Below are positions 1-8,197 of a stretch of 64,000 nt of DNA, in pieces (position 1 is the stretch's first letter; each line of letters starts with the position of its first letter). Both the position numbers and the translations under genes were made by a program. The notes below the pieces were generated by a model, which worked only from the letters and a program-made list of their open reading frames with translations, was not told where the DNA came from and searched no databases. The DNA lies in assembly GCF_004365175.1 (NCBI RefSeq), contig NZ_SOCE01000001.1:1599154-1663153 (forward strand). Reading direction: 5' to 3'. This DNA is from Kribbella voronezhensis. GTDB lineage: Bacteria > Actinomycetota > Actinomycetes > Propionibacteriales > Kribbellaceae.

Positions 1-147
1 GAGGTGGTGTCGCTGGCGTTCAGTCGTGTGACGAACCTGCTGGACCCACCGACGGCACTGCTACGCCCCGCGGTAGCGGCGAGAGTGCTGGGACGGCGAC
101 GCTTGCCAGTAAAGGCCGTTCTCGACCAGGAGACAGCAAAGGCATGA
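1..147 (+). CDS. C-terminal end of a probable FAD-dependent monooxygenase (partial)
   Basis: The first frame is open from the window edge to a TGA at 145-147 and gives 48 residues. The stretch containing NLLDPPTALLRPAVAARVL resembles the last helix of actinobacterial FAD-dependent hydroxylases and epoxidases, where an N-L-x-x-P-P ... L-x-x-P ... R-V-L pattern closes the protein. No cofactor motif is inside the window, so the family call rests only on this tail. It ends 24 bp before the stop codon of the oppositely oriented acetyltransferase gene, so the two genes converge. Confidence 0.45.
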   Translation, partial: EVVSLAFSRVTNLLDPPTALLRPAVAARVLGRRRLPVKAVLDQETAKA

Positions 148-171
148 CCGCGTTTCTTGCGAGGGCGTGAG

Positions 172-1020
172 CTAGACGTGCTTCACGAGGACTGCGCGGG
201 TGTAGAGGAGCGTGAAGCCGCTGCGCTGGGCGTTCTGTTGGGACTTCGATCCGGGTTGGGTGGTGATGACGCCGACGTCGCAGCCGGCGGCTGCAGCGTC
301 GGCCAGGCGGGTGGCCAGGAGCGCGGACTGGATGCCGTGGCGTCGGTGGGCGGGCAGAGTGGCAGCGCCGGCGAACTGGGCGATGCCGTCGGCCGTGCGA
401 AGACCGCCGCCGCCCGCGAGCTCACCGTTTCGCAGGACGGCGTACCGCGCTACGCCGGCTGCGACACCGTCGCGTTCTGACTCGATATAAGTGTCGCGAG
501 GGAACTCCTCTCGCCACGGCACGCCCTGTGTATCCGGTGCGGCGACCGCATCCGCCATCAGGTTCAGCCAGCGGTCGAGCTCGTCGTCGCCGCTCGGCCG
601 GATGACGACCCCATCGGGCATAGTCACGTCGTACTCGTCCTCGATCGCTATGCCGAGCACGTTCTCGAACGACTCCAACTGGTAGCCACGCCTGGTCAGG
701 ACAGGGCCGATCTCAGGATCGGCGAGATGCGTGAGCTCGACCTGCACCGGCGTACCGACACCGGCGTGGGCCTTCTCGATCTCATCAAGCTCGTCGTCCG
801 TCGGTACGCCGCCGAAGCCGAGCCCGACCACCTTGTTGAACGGCGAGTCGTCGCCGGCGAACACCGCGAGCCCACCAGCCACCGGGAGGACGAATCCCCG
901 GCCGTCGGCCAGCCGGCGATGAGCGGCGCGAGCTGTCGCCTCGATGAGCTGAGCCTCGGCCCGCTCGATCCGTTCGGCCAGCTCGAGGTCGCAGAACAGT
1001 GGTGTGTGCTGGGTGTTCAT
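172..1020 (-). CDS. GNAT family N-acetyltransferase
   Basis: This 282-residue protein has the acetyl-CoA binding motif A of GNAT enzymes near its C-terminus (PAHRRHGIQSALL, the R/Q-x-x-G-x-G/A loop). Downstream lies the SQQNAQRSGF segment, typical of the last GNAT helix. The N-terminal half is less conserved and probably forms a degenerate second GNAT fold, as in double-domain actinobacterial members. I chose the ATG at 1020 because AGGAGG sits just upstream on this strand; an in-frame start 87 bp further upstream has no such site. The substrate cannot be deduced. The gene diverges from the MarR regulator at 1299 across about 280 bp. Confidence 0.8.
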   Translation of the reverse strand: MNTQHTPLFCDLELAERIERAEAQLIEATARAAHRRLADGRGFVLPVAGGLAVFAGDDSPFNKVVGLGFGGVPTDDELDEIEKAHAGVGTPVQVELTHLADPEIGPVLTRRGYQLESFENVLGIAIEDEYDVTMPDGVVIRPSGDDELDRWLNLMADAVAAPDTQGVPWREEFPRDTYIESERDGVAAGVARYAVLRNGELAGGGGLRTADGIAQFAGAATLPAHRRHGIQSALLATRLADAAAAGCDVGVITTQPGSKSQQNAQRSGFTLLYTRAVLVKHV

Positions 1021-1145
1021 AAGCCTCCTGACAGGTCCGGTCCAGCCGATCCCGGTCGCGTTCGCCGCAGCCGAGGTAGCTGGTCTCATGCAAGATCCGT
1101 GTCGCAAGGCTCGGAGACGTTACAAGACCACGGAAGATTTCTTGA

Positions 1146-1163
1146 AAGGCCCGAGCGGGCCTT
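1146..1163. other. Perfect 7-bp hairpin in the GNAT/MarR divergent region
   Basis: AAGGCCC (1146-1152) pairs with GGGCCTT (1157-1163) around a GAGC tetraloop. No T-run follows on either strand. It lies between two diverging genes, where a terminator is not expected, so it may be a leader structure or chance in GC-rich DNA. The rest of 1021-1298 shows no gene. Confidence 0.35.
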
Positions 1164-1298
1164 CCTAGCCCGGCCGAAGGACACCGTTTGGGCCTCGATT
1201 GGTGAACCTGATCCGACACGGCGCGTTTCGTAGAGGAGCTGAGCAGTGGAGTCGGCGGGTATGTGTGGGCAGAGGCACGGACCGGATAGTTTGGGGCG

Positions 1299-1757
1299 GT
1301 GGTGGATTCCGTGTGGAGCGAAGACGAGCTGGCTCGGTTGCCGGCTTGGACTCTGGTGCAGGCGTATCACGCTGTGGCGCAGGGGTTTCACGCGTTGTTC
1401 AGTGAGCATCGATTGACGCCGGTGCAGTTCGGGGTACTGGCGCAGCTTGCCGTGAGTCCCGGGCTCACTCAGGCGGAGCTGGCCCGGCGGGTGCTGATCC
1501 GTCCGCAGAGCATGGGTGAGCTGATCGGCTCACTGGTCGACCGCGGACTGCTGGTTCGCGGAGGCCCTGGGGGCAAAGGGCGGCCCGTTCCGGTGTCACT
1601 GACGGAGCAGGGACGCTCCGCGCTGGAACAGGCCGGTACCGCGGTACGGGCATTCAACGATTCTGCCGCCCTCGGCCTGACGGCGAAGGAGGGCTCGCAG
1701 CTCAACGAGCTTCTGCACAAGGTGATCCGATCGAGAAGCCGCCCGGCCGGCGGCTGA
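1299..1757 (+). CDS. MarR family transcriptional regulator
   Basis: The 152-residue protein has the MarR layout: an N-terminal dimerisation helix, then a winged HTH (LTQAELARRVLIRPQSMGEL) and a wing (GGPGGKGRPVPVSLTEQG). A GTG at 1299 begins the frame and a second GTG follows directly, so the exact start is uncertain by one codon. The MMPL exporter begins 86 bp downstream on the same strand. MarR proteins commonly repress a neighbouring efflux gene in response to small phenolic or drug ligands, and that is the simplest reading here. It could also control the divergent acetyltransferase gene. Confidence 0.85.
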   Translation: MVDSVWSEDELARLPAWTLVQAYHAVAQGFHALFSEHRLTPVQFGVLAQLAVSPGLTQAELARRVLIRPQSMGELIGSLVDRGLLVRGGPGGKGRPVPVSLTEQGRSALEQAGTAVRAFNDSAALGLTAKEGSQLNELLHKVIRSRSRPAGG

Positions 1758-1810
1758 CGCCAGCGGCCTGCATAAGTTCTGCAGCGGCCGGTCCGCGCGC
1801 GAGGTAACCT

Positions 1811-1836
1811 CCGAGAATCAGGCCCCTTATTCTTGG
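1811..1836. promoter_or_regulatory. Candidate MarR operator upstream of the MMPL exporter
   Basis: CCGAGAAT (1811-1818) and ATTCTTGG (1829-1836) form an imperfect inverted repeat (one G-T pair) in the 86-bp gap between the MarR gene and the exporter. The second arm overlaps the exporter's ribosome binding site (GGAG, 1835-1838). Position and symmetry suit a MarR dimer, but no binding consensus for this protein is known to me. Confidence 0.35.
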
Positions 1837-1846
1837 AGCGATCGTG

Positions 1847-3961
1847 ATGCGGCGATGGACCACGTGGGTGTTGCGACTGCGGTGGCTGGTCATCGTGGGC
1901 TGGGTGGCGGTCGCGGTGACCGGTGGTGTGCTGGCGCCGAGGACGATCGATCGGCTGAGCTACGACTTCGGGTTGCCCGGACAGCCGGCGTACGAGACGA
2001 ACGAGAAGATCCTGGCCGAGTTCGGCAACGGCGGGGCGACCGATCCGCTGGCGGTGGCGCTGTCGGTCCCTGCGCCGGCCAGCGTCGACGATGCGGGCGT
2101 CAGGCAACAGTTCGCCGCAGCACTCGATCGGCTGCCGGACAAGGGCTGGCGAGTCGTCTCGATGCTCGACGCCGGCAACGAGCAGGCGCAGCAAGCGCTG
2201 ACCAGCGCAGATCGGCGTACGACGGTCGCGCTGGTGTATCCGCCGGTCTTACCGGGGCCTGCGGCGTATGAGGCGGCCCTACCGCGGTTGACCGCGTCGA
2301 TGGCGAGCGCGAAGGTTGCCGGACAGCCGTTGCAGGTGACCGGGGTCGAGGCGCTGCGTGAGGGCGGTGGCGGATCCGATCGACCGATAATCGTCGAGAT
2401 CGCGCTCGGCGCCGGCGGCGCGATCATCGTCCTGGGTTTGGTCTTCGGCTCGCTGCTGGCGATCCTGCCGCTGCTGATGGCGGCAACAGCGATCAGTACG
2501 ACGTTCCTGCTGATCCTCGGACTGTCCACGGCCACGGACGTCTCCTTCATCGTCCAGTACCTGGTCGGACTGATCGGCTTGGGCGTCGCGATCGACTACG
2601 CCCTGCTGATCGTGATGCGCTGGCGGGAGGAACGGGCAGCCGGCGTGGGCAATACCGAAGCGGTCGGTACGGCGATGGCCACGGCGGGCCGCGCAGTACT
2701 GTTCAGTGGTGTCACGGTAGCGGTCTCGCTTCTGGCGCTGGTAGTGGTGCCGGTGCCGTTCCTGCGCAGTGTCGGATTCGGCGGCCTGCTGATCCCTCTG
2801 GTCAGCGTTGCTGTTGCCTTGACCTTGTTGCCGGTCATCCTCGCCACCGTCGGCCCGCGACTGGAATGGCCGCACCGCAAGCGGCACCAGGCGGACAGTC
2901 GGTTGTGGAAGCGGATCGGTCGAGTGGTGGTGCGGCACCGCGTCGTCGCGGCACTTCTTGCTACAGCCGCACTTGCAGCCATGTTCGCGCCCGCTCTCGG
3001 CTTACGACTCGGCTCGCCGGAACTGGCGGCTATCTCGGCCGGCACGGATCCCGCCGCCAAGGCTTACCGGACGGCCACCGACGCCGGGATCAGTGCCGGC
3101 ATCTTCCGGCCGGTCGAGATTGTCAGCAGCACCGACGATGCCTTCAACCGCGTGCGGACCATCGAAGGAGTCGCCGCTGTCGCCACCCCTGAAACAGCAG
3201 CCTGGAAACAAGGGGACCAGCGACTTGCAGCCGTGCTGCTCACGAACGACGCCGCCACACCCGCGGGCCAGGAAGCAGTCGACAGGATCCGTCACGCTGT
3301 TCCGGAGTCCACGGTCGGAGGTAGCGCCGCAGAAGACGCAGACTCGGTCACCGCGATCTACGGCAACGTCGGATGGATCTTGGTGCTGGTTGCACTCGTC
3401 ACCGTCGTATTGCTGGCGCGGGCGTTGCGATCGATCTGGCTACCGATCAAGGCACTGGTCCAGAACGTCGTCTCGATCGGCGCGGCCTACGGTCTGACCG
3501 TGCTGATCTGGCAGACCGGCTACGGTGCCCAGACCCTGTTCGGCGCGGAGGCCAGCGGCACCATCACCTTCTGGGTACCGCTCGCCGCGTTCTCCTTCCT
3601 GTTCGGCCTGTCGATGGACTATGAGCTGTTCATCCTGTCCAGGATCAAGGAAGAACACGACGCGGGGCTGTCCACGCCGGACGCGACCGTCGCCGGCATC
3701 AGCTACACCGGACGACTGGTCAGCTCGGCCGCGCTGATCCTGTTCCTTGCCTTCGTGGCTCTGTCGACCGTGCCGGTGATCGACGTGAAGATCTTCGCCA
3801 CCACCCTTGCCCTGGGCATCATTCTCGATGCGACCATCGTCCGCAGCGTTCTCACTCCCGCCCTCGTCGCCTGGTTCGGCAACCTCAACTGGTGGTGGCC
3901 CTTCCGCAGCTCGACCGTGCCGGTTGGCCTGACCGAGCCTGCCCCGAACAAGTCGAAGTAG
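1847..3961 (+). CDS. MMPL family transporter
   Basis: This 704-residue RND/MMPL-type permease has the expected duplicated layout: one N-terminal TM helix, a large extracytoplasmic loop (about residues 35-175), five TM helices, then a second loop and TM block. The MMPL signature regions GLGVAIDYALLIVMRWREE and FLFGLSMDYELFILSRIKEE appear in the two halves, each with the conserved D-Y pair that serves proton coupling. Members export lipids or drugs using the proton gradient. I prefer the ATG at 1847 (GGAG eight bases upstream) over the adjoining GTG at 1844. The upstream MarR gene is its probable regulator. The C-terminus is short and polar. Confidence 0.9.
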   Translation: MRRWTTWVLRLRWLVIVGWVAVAVTGGVLAPRTIDRLSYDFGLPGQPAYETNEKILAEFGNGGATDPLAVALSVPAPASVDDAGVRQQFAAALDRLPDKGWRVVSMLDAGNEQAQQALTSADRRTTVALVYPPVLPGPAAYEAALPRLTASMASAKVAGQPLQVTGVEALREGGGGSDRPIIVEIALGAGGAIIVLGLVFGSLLAILPLLMAATAISTTFLLILGLSTATDVSFIVQYLVGLIGLGVAIDYALLIVMRWREERAAGVGNTEAVGTAMATAGRAVLFSGVTVAVSLLALVVVPVPFLRSVGFGGLLIPLVSVAVALTLLPVILATVGPRLEWPHRKRHQADSRLWKRIGRVVVRHRVVAALLATAALAAMFAPALGLRLGSPELAAISAGTDPAAKAYRTATDAGISAGIFRPVEIVSSTDDAFNRVRTIEGVAAVATPETAAWKQGDQRLAAVLLTNDAATPAGQEAVDRIRHAVPESTVGGSAAEDADSVTAIYGNVGWILVLVALVTVVLLARALRSIWLPIKALVQNVVSIGAAYGLTVLIWQTGYGAQTLFGAEASGTITFWVPLAAFSFLFGLSMDYELFILSRIKEEHDAGLSTPDATVAGISYTGRLVSSAALILFLAFVALSTVPVIDVKIFATTLALGIILDATIVRSVLTPALVAWFGNLNWWWPFRSSTVPVGLTEPAPNKSK

Positions 3962-4065
3962 TTCTGGTCGTAGTCGTCAACGATCTGGAAGGTCCAGCGA
4001 CGGTCGACCGCGCCGCGGCCGAGCAGATCGCGTTCGATGATGTCGGCGAAGGCGTCATGACCCAT
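3962..4065 (-). pseudogene. Short coding-like fragment, possible gene remnant
   Basis: On the minus strand, from an ATG at 4065, about 35-40 codons read as a plausible protein segment (ending WTFQIVDDYDQNYFDLF) with strong G/C at third positions. The reading frame then runs antisense into the 3' end of the MMPL gene, where it no longer looks like protein. No ribosome binding site precedes the ATG. I do not recognise the family. A decayed gene squeezed between two convergent genes is one explanation and chance coding bias is the other. Confidence 0.25.
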
Positions 4066-4080
4066 AAGTTCGGAGGTTGG

Positions 4081-4542
4081 CTAATCCTGCCAGTCGGCCT
4101 CTGTGACCCGCCCTCCGACCACATCGACGGTCAGCCGCACAGGACCGTCAGGCAGCACGTACAGCTCGTAGCTGCCCTCGGGGACCTCGAAGAAGACCGC
4201 CGAGTAGACCGTCTCCCCCGCGGGCGACGTTCGGGGGACGACCGCCACGTGCGGGAACCTGTGAGTGTGCTCGCGCAGCCCGTGCCCGTGACCGTGCTCG
4301 TGACCGTGGTTGTGATCGTGGCCGTCGTCATGCCGGTGACCGGCGGCCACGGGTCCCTCGGCGCTCCAGCCTGCCGGGCGGCGCTCTATCTCCGTGTCCT
4401 CCAGTTCGGCGGGCATGGTGAGCACGATGGCGCCGACGTCGTCGCCGATGTCGAGCAGGACCGAAGAGCCCTTGCCCGCATGCGGGTTCTCCTCTGCGTT
4501 GGTCAGCGGCTTGGCAGCCGGTCTCGTCGCCGGCACGGTCAT
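4081..4542 (-). CDS. Histidine-rich hypothetical protein of the DUF4331 operon
   Basis: The 153-residue protein has no signal peptide or TM helix. An N-terminal segment (VLLDIGDDVGAIVLTMP) is followed by a His/Asp/Gly-rich stretch at about residues 70-95 with HDHNHGHEHGHGHG and HTH. A beta-rich tail (VFFEVPEGSYELYVLPDGP) follows. The His cluster is of the kind that binds Ni, Zn, Co or Cu in metallochaperones, but no known metal-protein fold is evident. Its ATG overlaps the stop of the DUF4331 gene (ATGA, 4539-4542), so the two are translationally coupled. The role in metal binding is inferred. Confidence 0.7.
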   Translation of the reverse strand: MTVPATRPAAKPLTNAEENPHAGKGSSVLLDIGDDVGAIVLTMPAELEDTEIERRPAGWSAEGPVAAGHRHDDGHDHNHGHEHGHGHGLREHTHRFPHVAVVPRTSPAGETVYSAVFFEVPEGSYELYVLPDGPVRLTVDVVGGRVTEADWQD

Positions 4543-5918
4543 GACGCGGCCGGGATGCCGGGCTTGGACTGGTAGCCACCACCCGGCGTACCGAGGTACG
4601 GAAACACCTTGAGGTAGTCGGCGTTGGTGTTCGACGTCCCGTCCTTCACTGCCGAAGCGGCACCGTCGGGCTTGTACGCCGGGTCGACCAGCGGGATCGT
4701 CAAGCCCGCCACAGCGCGGATCTCGACCGTGACGACGTCGTCGAAAACCCTTCGTCCGTTCGGGAATCCGGCCGCGTCGCCGGCCACCAGGCCCAGCGGG
4801 TTCGGCGTCTTGGCCGGCGGGACGGCGACGTTCAGGCGCAGCATGTCGGCCTGCACCGGCCCGGTGTAGTTCTGGAATCCGGGTACCACGCCCTTCGGGA
4901 TCCCGGTCAGCAGGATCGCGGCCAGATCGGCGCGGGGCTTCTTGTACGCCGCCAGGTTCGGGAACGCGCCGGGATAGAGCACCGGCAGGAGTCCGGCGAG
5001 CTCCGGCTTGGTCACGTACTGCGCGTACTTCTTGTCCTCCGACGGCGGCCGGCTGTTCCACTTGTCCTTCTCGGCCATCGGCACGATGACCTCGTTGAAC
5101 AACGGGTTGCCCAGCCGGGAGACCTGCTTGTGCGGGCCGTGCCACAGCGAGATCCCGAGCAGGTCGTCGAAGATCTTGGACTGCTGGCGGCTCGCGGTGG
5201 CGTAGACGCCGATGACGGACTGGGCGTCCATCACATCGGTCGGCTTCCTGCCGTCCCGGGTCAGGTCGGTGATCGGCACCTGGAGCGCGATCGTGTGCAC
5301 GTTGGAGCCCTGCAGCCCGTTGACGCCCATCGCCGCGGCGGACGGGATCAGGTGCGCCGCCTGGAACGGACGCAGTGTTCCGAGGTCGAAGATGCTGCCG
5401 AGGTCCGCGAAGAACCCGTCGGCGCGCTGGCCGGCGAACACCTTGCGGTTGGTCCCGAAGGTGTGGATCGCCTGACCGGCGAGCTTGGCATAGTTCGGCG
5501 TACTGCGCGGGCCGACGTTGACCGGCGGCGCAGCCAGGTCGCGGGCGAGGATCCGGGCGCGGCCGTGCTCGACCCGGGTGACCGAGTAGTACTGCGGGCG
5601 GTTCCAGGTCGTGTCCTTGATCGAGGTGATCGGCCCGGTGTTGTACAGGAAGGTCTTCTTGTTCCGGATCTCGGCATGGAAGCGGAACTGGTAGCTGATG
5701 TCCGCCTTGCCGTCACCGCCGTTGGAGATGTGGATCTGGTACAGCACGTCGTCGCCGAACTCGTAGAAGTTCGGCCCGCCGTACGGGTTCTGGAACGGGA
5801 TGAAATTGGCGATCAGCGTGACCGTGTCCGGCTTGTCCGGGCTGACGAACGCGTACACGTCGGTGTTGTCGGCGACCGGGTCCTTCGAGATCTCCGGTGC
5901 TTCGCGATGCGAAGACAT
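4539..5918 (-). CDS. DUF4331 domain-containing protein
   Basis: The 459-residue protein starts with the hallmark N-terminus of DUF4331 (SSHREAPEISKDPVADNTD, then VYAFVSPD). It carries the rest of the family's pattern, including an early NPYGGPNF segment and late stretches such as DVVTVEIRAVAGL. Family members occur in many bacteria; their biochemical function is unknown to me. No signal peptide is visible. GGAGG lies just upstream of the ATG at 5918. It is the second gene of a three-gene unit: a small Tat-signal protein precedes it and the His-rich protein follows with a 4-bp overlap. Confidence 0.85.
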   Translation of the reverse strand: MSSHREAPEISKDPVADNTDVYAFVSPDKPDTVTLIANFIPFQNPYGGPNFYEFGDDVLYQIHISNGGDGKADISYQFRFHAEIRNKKTFLYNTGPITSIKDTTWNRPQYYSVTRVEHGRARILARDLAAPPVNVGPRSTPNYAKLAGQAIHTFGTNRKVFAGQRADGFFADLGSIFDLGTLRPFQAAHLIPSAAAMGVNGLQGSNVHTIALQVPITDLTRDGRKPTDVMDAQSVIGVYATASRQQSKIFDDLLGISLWHGPHKQVSRLGNPLFNEVIVPMAEKDKWNSRPPSEDKKYAQYVTKPELAGLLPVLYPGAFPNLAAYKKPRADLAAILLTGIPKGVVPGFQNYTGPVQADMLRLNVAVPPAKTPNPLGLVAGDAAGFPNGRRVFDDVVTVEIRAVAGLTIPLVDPAYKPDGAASAVKDGTSNTNADYLKVFPYLGTPGGGYQSKPGIPAAS

Positions 5919-5952
5919 GAAATTCCTCCAGTTAAGGGTCGAGCTCGAGGTA

Positions 5953-5978
5953 GGCAGGCCGACGGCGGCGGGCCTGCC
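5953..5978 (-). other. Intercistronic hairpin between the Tat-signal protein and DUF4331 genes
   Basis: GGCAGGCC (5953-5960) and GGCCTGCC (5971-5978) form a perfect 8-bp stem with a 10-nt loop in the 71-bp gap. There is no T-run after it on the minus strand. It could stabilise the upstream message or attenuate transcription, which would give different amounts of the two proteins. Confidence 0.4.
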
Positions 5979-5989
5979 GGGACCGGCGG

Positions 5990-6262
5990 TCAGGCGGTCT
6001 TCACACCGGCGAGGCGGGCGGCCAGCTCGCGGTCGGTGATCAGCACCTCGCGCTCGCCGACCATGATCGCCATCTCGCCCTTCTTCACGTCCTTGACGTG
6101 GACCACGAACGACTCAGCGTGGTCCAGGTCGGACTGCTCCAGCTGGGTCGCGGCGTCGGCCGGCTGCTCGCCGAAGATCTTCGGCGCGGCGATAGCGCCG
6201 GCCGCGGCCACGGTCCCGGCACCTGCGAACACCAGAAAACCGCGGCGGGTTGCGTCACTCAT
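5990..6262 (-). CDS. Small protein with Tat-like N-terminus, first gene of the DUF4331 unit
   Basis: The 90-residue protein begins MSDATRRGFLVFAGAGTV, a twin-arginine-like signal followed by a short hydrophobic segment (to about residue 28). The rest is charged and helical (QLEQSDLDHAESFVVHVKDV, then GEMAIMVGEREVLITDRELA). I do not recognise a characterised family for the mature part. The start at 6262 is supported by GAAGGAAGGG upstream. An export role before the DUF4331 protein suggests an envelope or metal-related function for the operon, which is only an inference. Confidence 0.65.
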   Translation of the reverse strand: MSDATRRGFLVFAGAGTVAAAGAIAAPKIFGEQPADAATQLEQSDLDHAESFVVHVKDVKKGEMAIMVGEREVLITDRELAARLAGVKTA

Positions 6263-6340
6263 GACTGTCCCTTCCTTCTCCGGTACTGCGCGGCCACCGG
6301 CAAACGCCGGCAACCAACCGCCACGGATGCGACTCCATCG

Positions 6341-6363
6341 CATATACGGTGATCTGGATCACC
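6341..6363 (-). promoter_or_regulatory. CRP/FNR-like palindrome with -10 element ahead of the DUF4331 operon
   Basis: GGTGATCTGGATCACC (6348-6363) is a perfect inverted repeat of the form GTGA-N6-TCAC, the core of CRP/FNR-family sites. On the minus strand it is directly followed by TATATG (6346-6341), a good -10 hexamer, about 80 bp before the start codon at 6262. No -35 hexamer is visible at the right spacing because the palindrome fills the spacer. This suits either an activator replacing the -35 or a repressor blocking the promoter. The remaining part of 6263-6602 holds no gene I can support. Confidence 0.5.
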
Positions 6364-6602
6364 AGGACGGTCGGCTGGCATTCGAGCCTGCTCGACGAGC
6401 GGATGGGTGAGCGACGAATCCCGCTACGGCTGAAGCAGCCGATTCGATCGTCGGCGCCAAACCCAAGGGCCGCGCCCGGGCCTGCGTTGAGCGGCGGGAT
6501 TCCCAGGAAAGGAAACGTGCCTCGAGTGGTCGGGGTTGGCGTGTACATCGCGGAGGGCGATTGGTTAGGGCGTGGGTGATCGGTTGTTCTTATGCTTGGG
6601 CT

Positions 6603-7553
6603 ATGGGTGAGGTGGAGTTGCGGCATCTGGCGACGATGGTGGCCGTTGTGGAGGAGGGGACGTTCGGGCGGGCGGCCGTGCGGCTCGGGTACACGCAGTC
6701 GACGATCAGTCAGCAGGTTGCTGCTCTGGAGAAGGCCGTGGGTGGTGTGCTGTTCGAGCGGCCCGGTGGTCCTCGGCCGGTGCGACTGACGCCGTTGGGC
6801 GCCGTCGTACTGGAGCAGGGTCAGGGTGTGCTGGCGAAGGCGGACGAGTTGACCGAAGCCGTTGATCGCTTCAAGGCCGGTGACGGGCGGATCGACATCG
6901 GCACCTTCCAGAGCGTGTCCAACGTGATCCTGCCGTCCGTCATCCGGCGGTTGCGGGACGAGCGTCCTGCCTGTGAGATCAGGCTGACCGAGGTGCCGGC
7001 GGATCCGCAGCTCGGCCGCCTCGACCTGCTGTTCTACGACCGGCCGATCGTCGGCGACCTCGAAGTCGTCAAGCTGATCGACGATCCCTACCTGCTCGTG
7101 GCCCGGCCGGGCGACTTTCCCGACGGCCCGGTCGCGCTGAAACATCTCGACGACCAGCCGATGGTGGGCTGCCATCTGCCGTGCGACCAGGTGTGGCTGG
7201 ACCAGCTGGTCGCCGCTGCCGGCGTACGACCCCGGGTGGTCTTCCGGTCGCCGGGCAACGAGACGATCCTGTCGATGGTGCGCGCGGGACTGGGCTGGGC
7301 GGTGCTGCCACGGCTCGCTCTGCACGGGTCGGGCACGCGGTACGACGATCGGCTCGCGATCCATGAACTGCGACCCGCGCCGAGCCGTGGGATCTACCTG
7401 CACTGGGCGGCCACGGCTTCCCGCTCGCCACTGGCGGAGCGCGCTATCGCGATCGCCACCGAGATCGCCGCCGAGGTGTCAGCCGAGGCCGGAGCGGGCT
7501 ATCACGTTGGTGATGCCGATGTGTACCGCGGTGAAGCCCCCTTGGACGAATGA
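6603..7553 (+). CDS. LysR family transcriptional regulator
   Basis: The 316-residue protein has the LysR winged HTH at its N-terminus (LRHLATMVAVVEEGTFGRAA, then TQSTISQQVAALEKAVG) and a C-terminal periplasmic-binding-like effector domain from about residue 90. I chose the ATG at 6603, which places the HTH at the usual distance from the N-terminus. No clear ribosome binding site is present, so a leaderless message is possible. It diverges from the DUF4331 unit about 340 bp away. Its 3' end overlaps the convergent PPOX gene by 75 bp. The effector is unknown. Confidence 0.85.
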   Translation: MGEVELRHLATMVAVVEEGTFGRAAVRLGYTQSTISQQVAALEKAVGGVLFERPGGPRPVRLTPLGAVVLEQGQGVLAKADELTEAVDRFKAGDGRIDIGTFQSVSNVILPSVIRRLRDERPACEIRLTEVPADPQLGRLDLLFYDRPIVGDLEVVKLIDDPYLLVARPGDFPDGPVALKHLDDQPMVGCHLPCDQVWLDQLVAAAGVRPRVVFRSPGNETILSMVRAGLGWAVLPRLALHGSGTRYDDRLAIHELRPAPSRGIYLHWAATASRSPLAERAIAIATEIAAEVSAEAGAGYHVGDADVYRGEAPLDE

Positions 7554-7901
7554 CTCGGCGAGCTCGGCCGCGGGCTGCTCGGGGTAGTAGCGGTCGGCGA
7601 TCCCGGTGGCGACGCGCTTGATCCGGTCCGGCTCGGCGGAGATCCGGGCCTCGCCTTCGATGGTGACGAAGCTGTAGGGCTGCTGCTCGTCACTGATACA
7701 GATCGCGACGCGCCGGTCCCGCGCGATGCTCTTGCCTTTGACGCTGCCGGGCGAGAGAGCGAAGGCGAGTTCGTCGCCGTCGAGCACGAAACAGACGGGG
7801 GTGACGTGCGGGCGACCGTCGGCGCGGGTGATGGAGAGGTGGGCGAGCCTGGTGCTCGCGGTGACGAAGGTACGCCACTCGTCGGTGGTCATCGTGGTCA
7901 T
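7479..7901 (-). CDS. PPOX class (F420/flavin-dependent) oxidoreductase
   Basis: The 140-residue single-domain protein has the split-barrel flavin-binding fold pattern of the pyridoxamine-phosphate-oxidase/F420 group. Visible segments include LAHLSITRADGRPHVTPVCFV at the N-terminal strand pair, KGKSIARDRRVAICI in the middle and SFVTIEGEARI after it. Such proteins use F420 or FMN to reduce varied substrates or bind biliverdin. GAAGGGAAG precedes the ATG at 7901; a second Met four codons later could also serve. Its last 75 bp are antisense to the LysR coding end. The neighbouring stress-type genes suggest a redox stress role. Confidence 0.8.
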   Translation of the reverse strand: MTTMTTDEWRTFVTASTRLAHLSITRADGRPHVTPVCFVLDGDELAFALSPGSVKGKSIARDRRVAICISDEQQPYSFVTIEGEARISAEPDRIKRVATGIADRYYPEQPAAELAESFVQGGFTAVHIGITNVIARSGLG

Positions 7902-8197
7902 CGGGTCTTCCCTTCGTTCAAGCTGTTGGACGGAGTACGGAAGCGCCCGCCTCGGCGATGCGGGTCTGTGCGTCTGTCCACACAAGCGTTGCGAGAGGGG
8001 CTGACCAGTTGCTCGGGTGCCGGCTCGGCCGCTGCCGTGTGTGTCGCCATGCCTCTGACCGTACGGTCGCCCGACGCATCGGGAAAAGCGATGCTTTCCG
8101 ATCATGTTGATCGCCACAGCCGTAGATCCGGACCGGCGGGACGCCGGCTGGTTCTTTCAGTACAGCGAGGTGCGCGGCCAAGCGGTCTCGGGGGAGG
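7902..8197. promoter_or_regulatory. PPOX upstream region with several palindromes
   Basis: This 296-bp gap contains no gene I can support. It holds the perfect 12-bp palindrome GACCGTACGGTC (8057-8068), the interrupted palindrome GATCATGTTGATC at about 8100-8112, and CCGGCG-GGA-CGCCGG (8133-8147). Any of these could be operators for the PPOX gene. A plus-strand stretch near 8108-8190 looks weakly coding but has no convincing end. Confidence 0.35.

Noticed and set aside
8105..8197. Plus-strand coding-like stretch containing DAGWFFQYSEVRGQ
   Set aside because: It runs antisense into the transporter gene with no family match or plausible stop.
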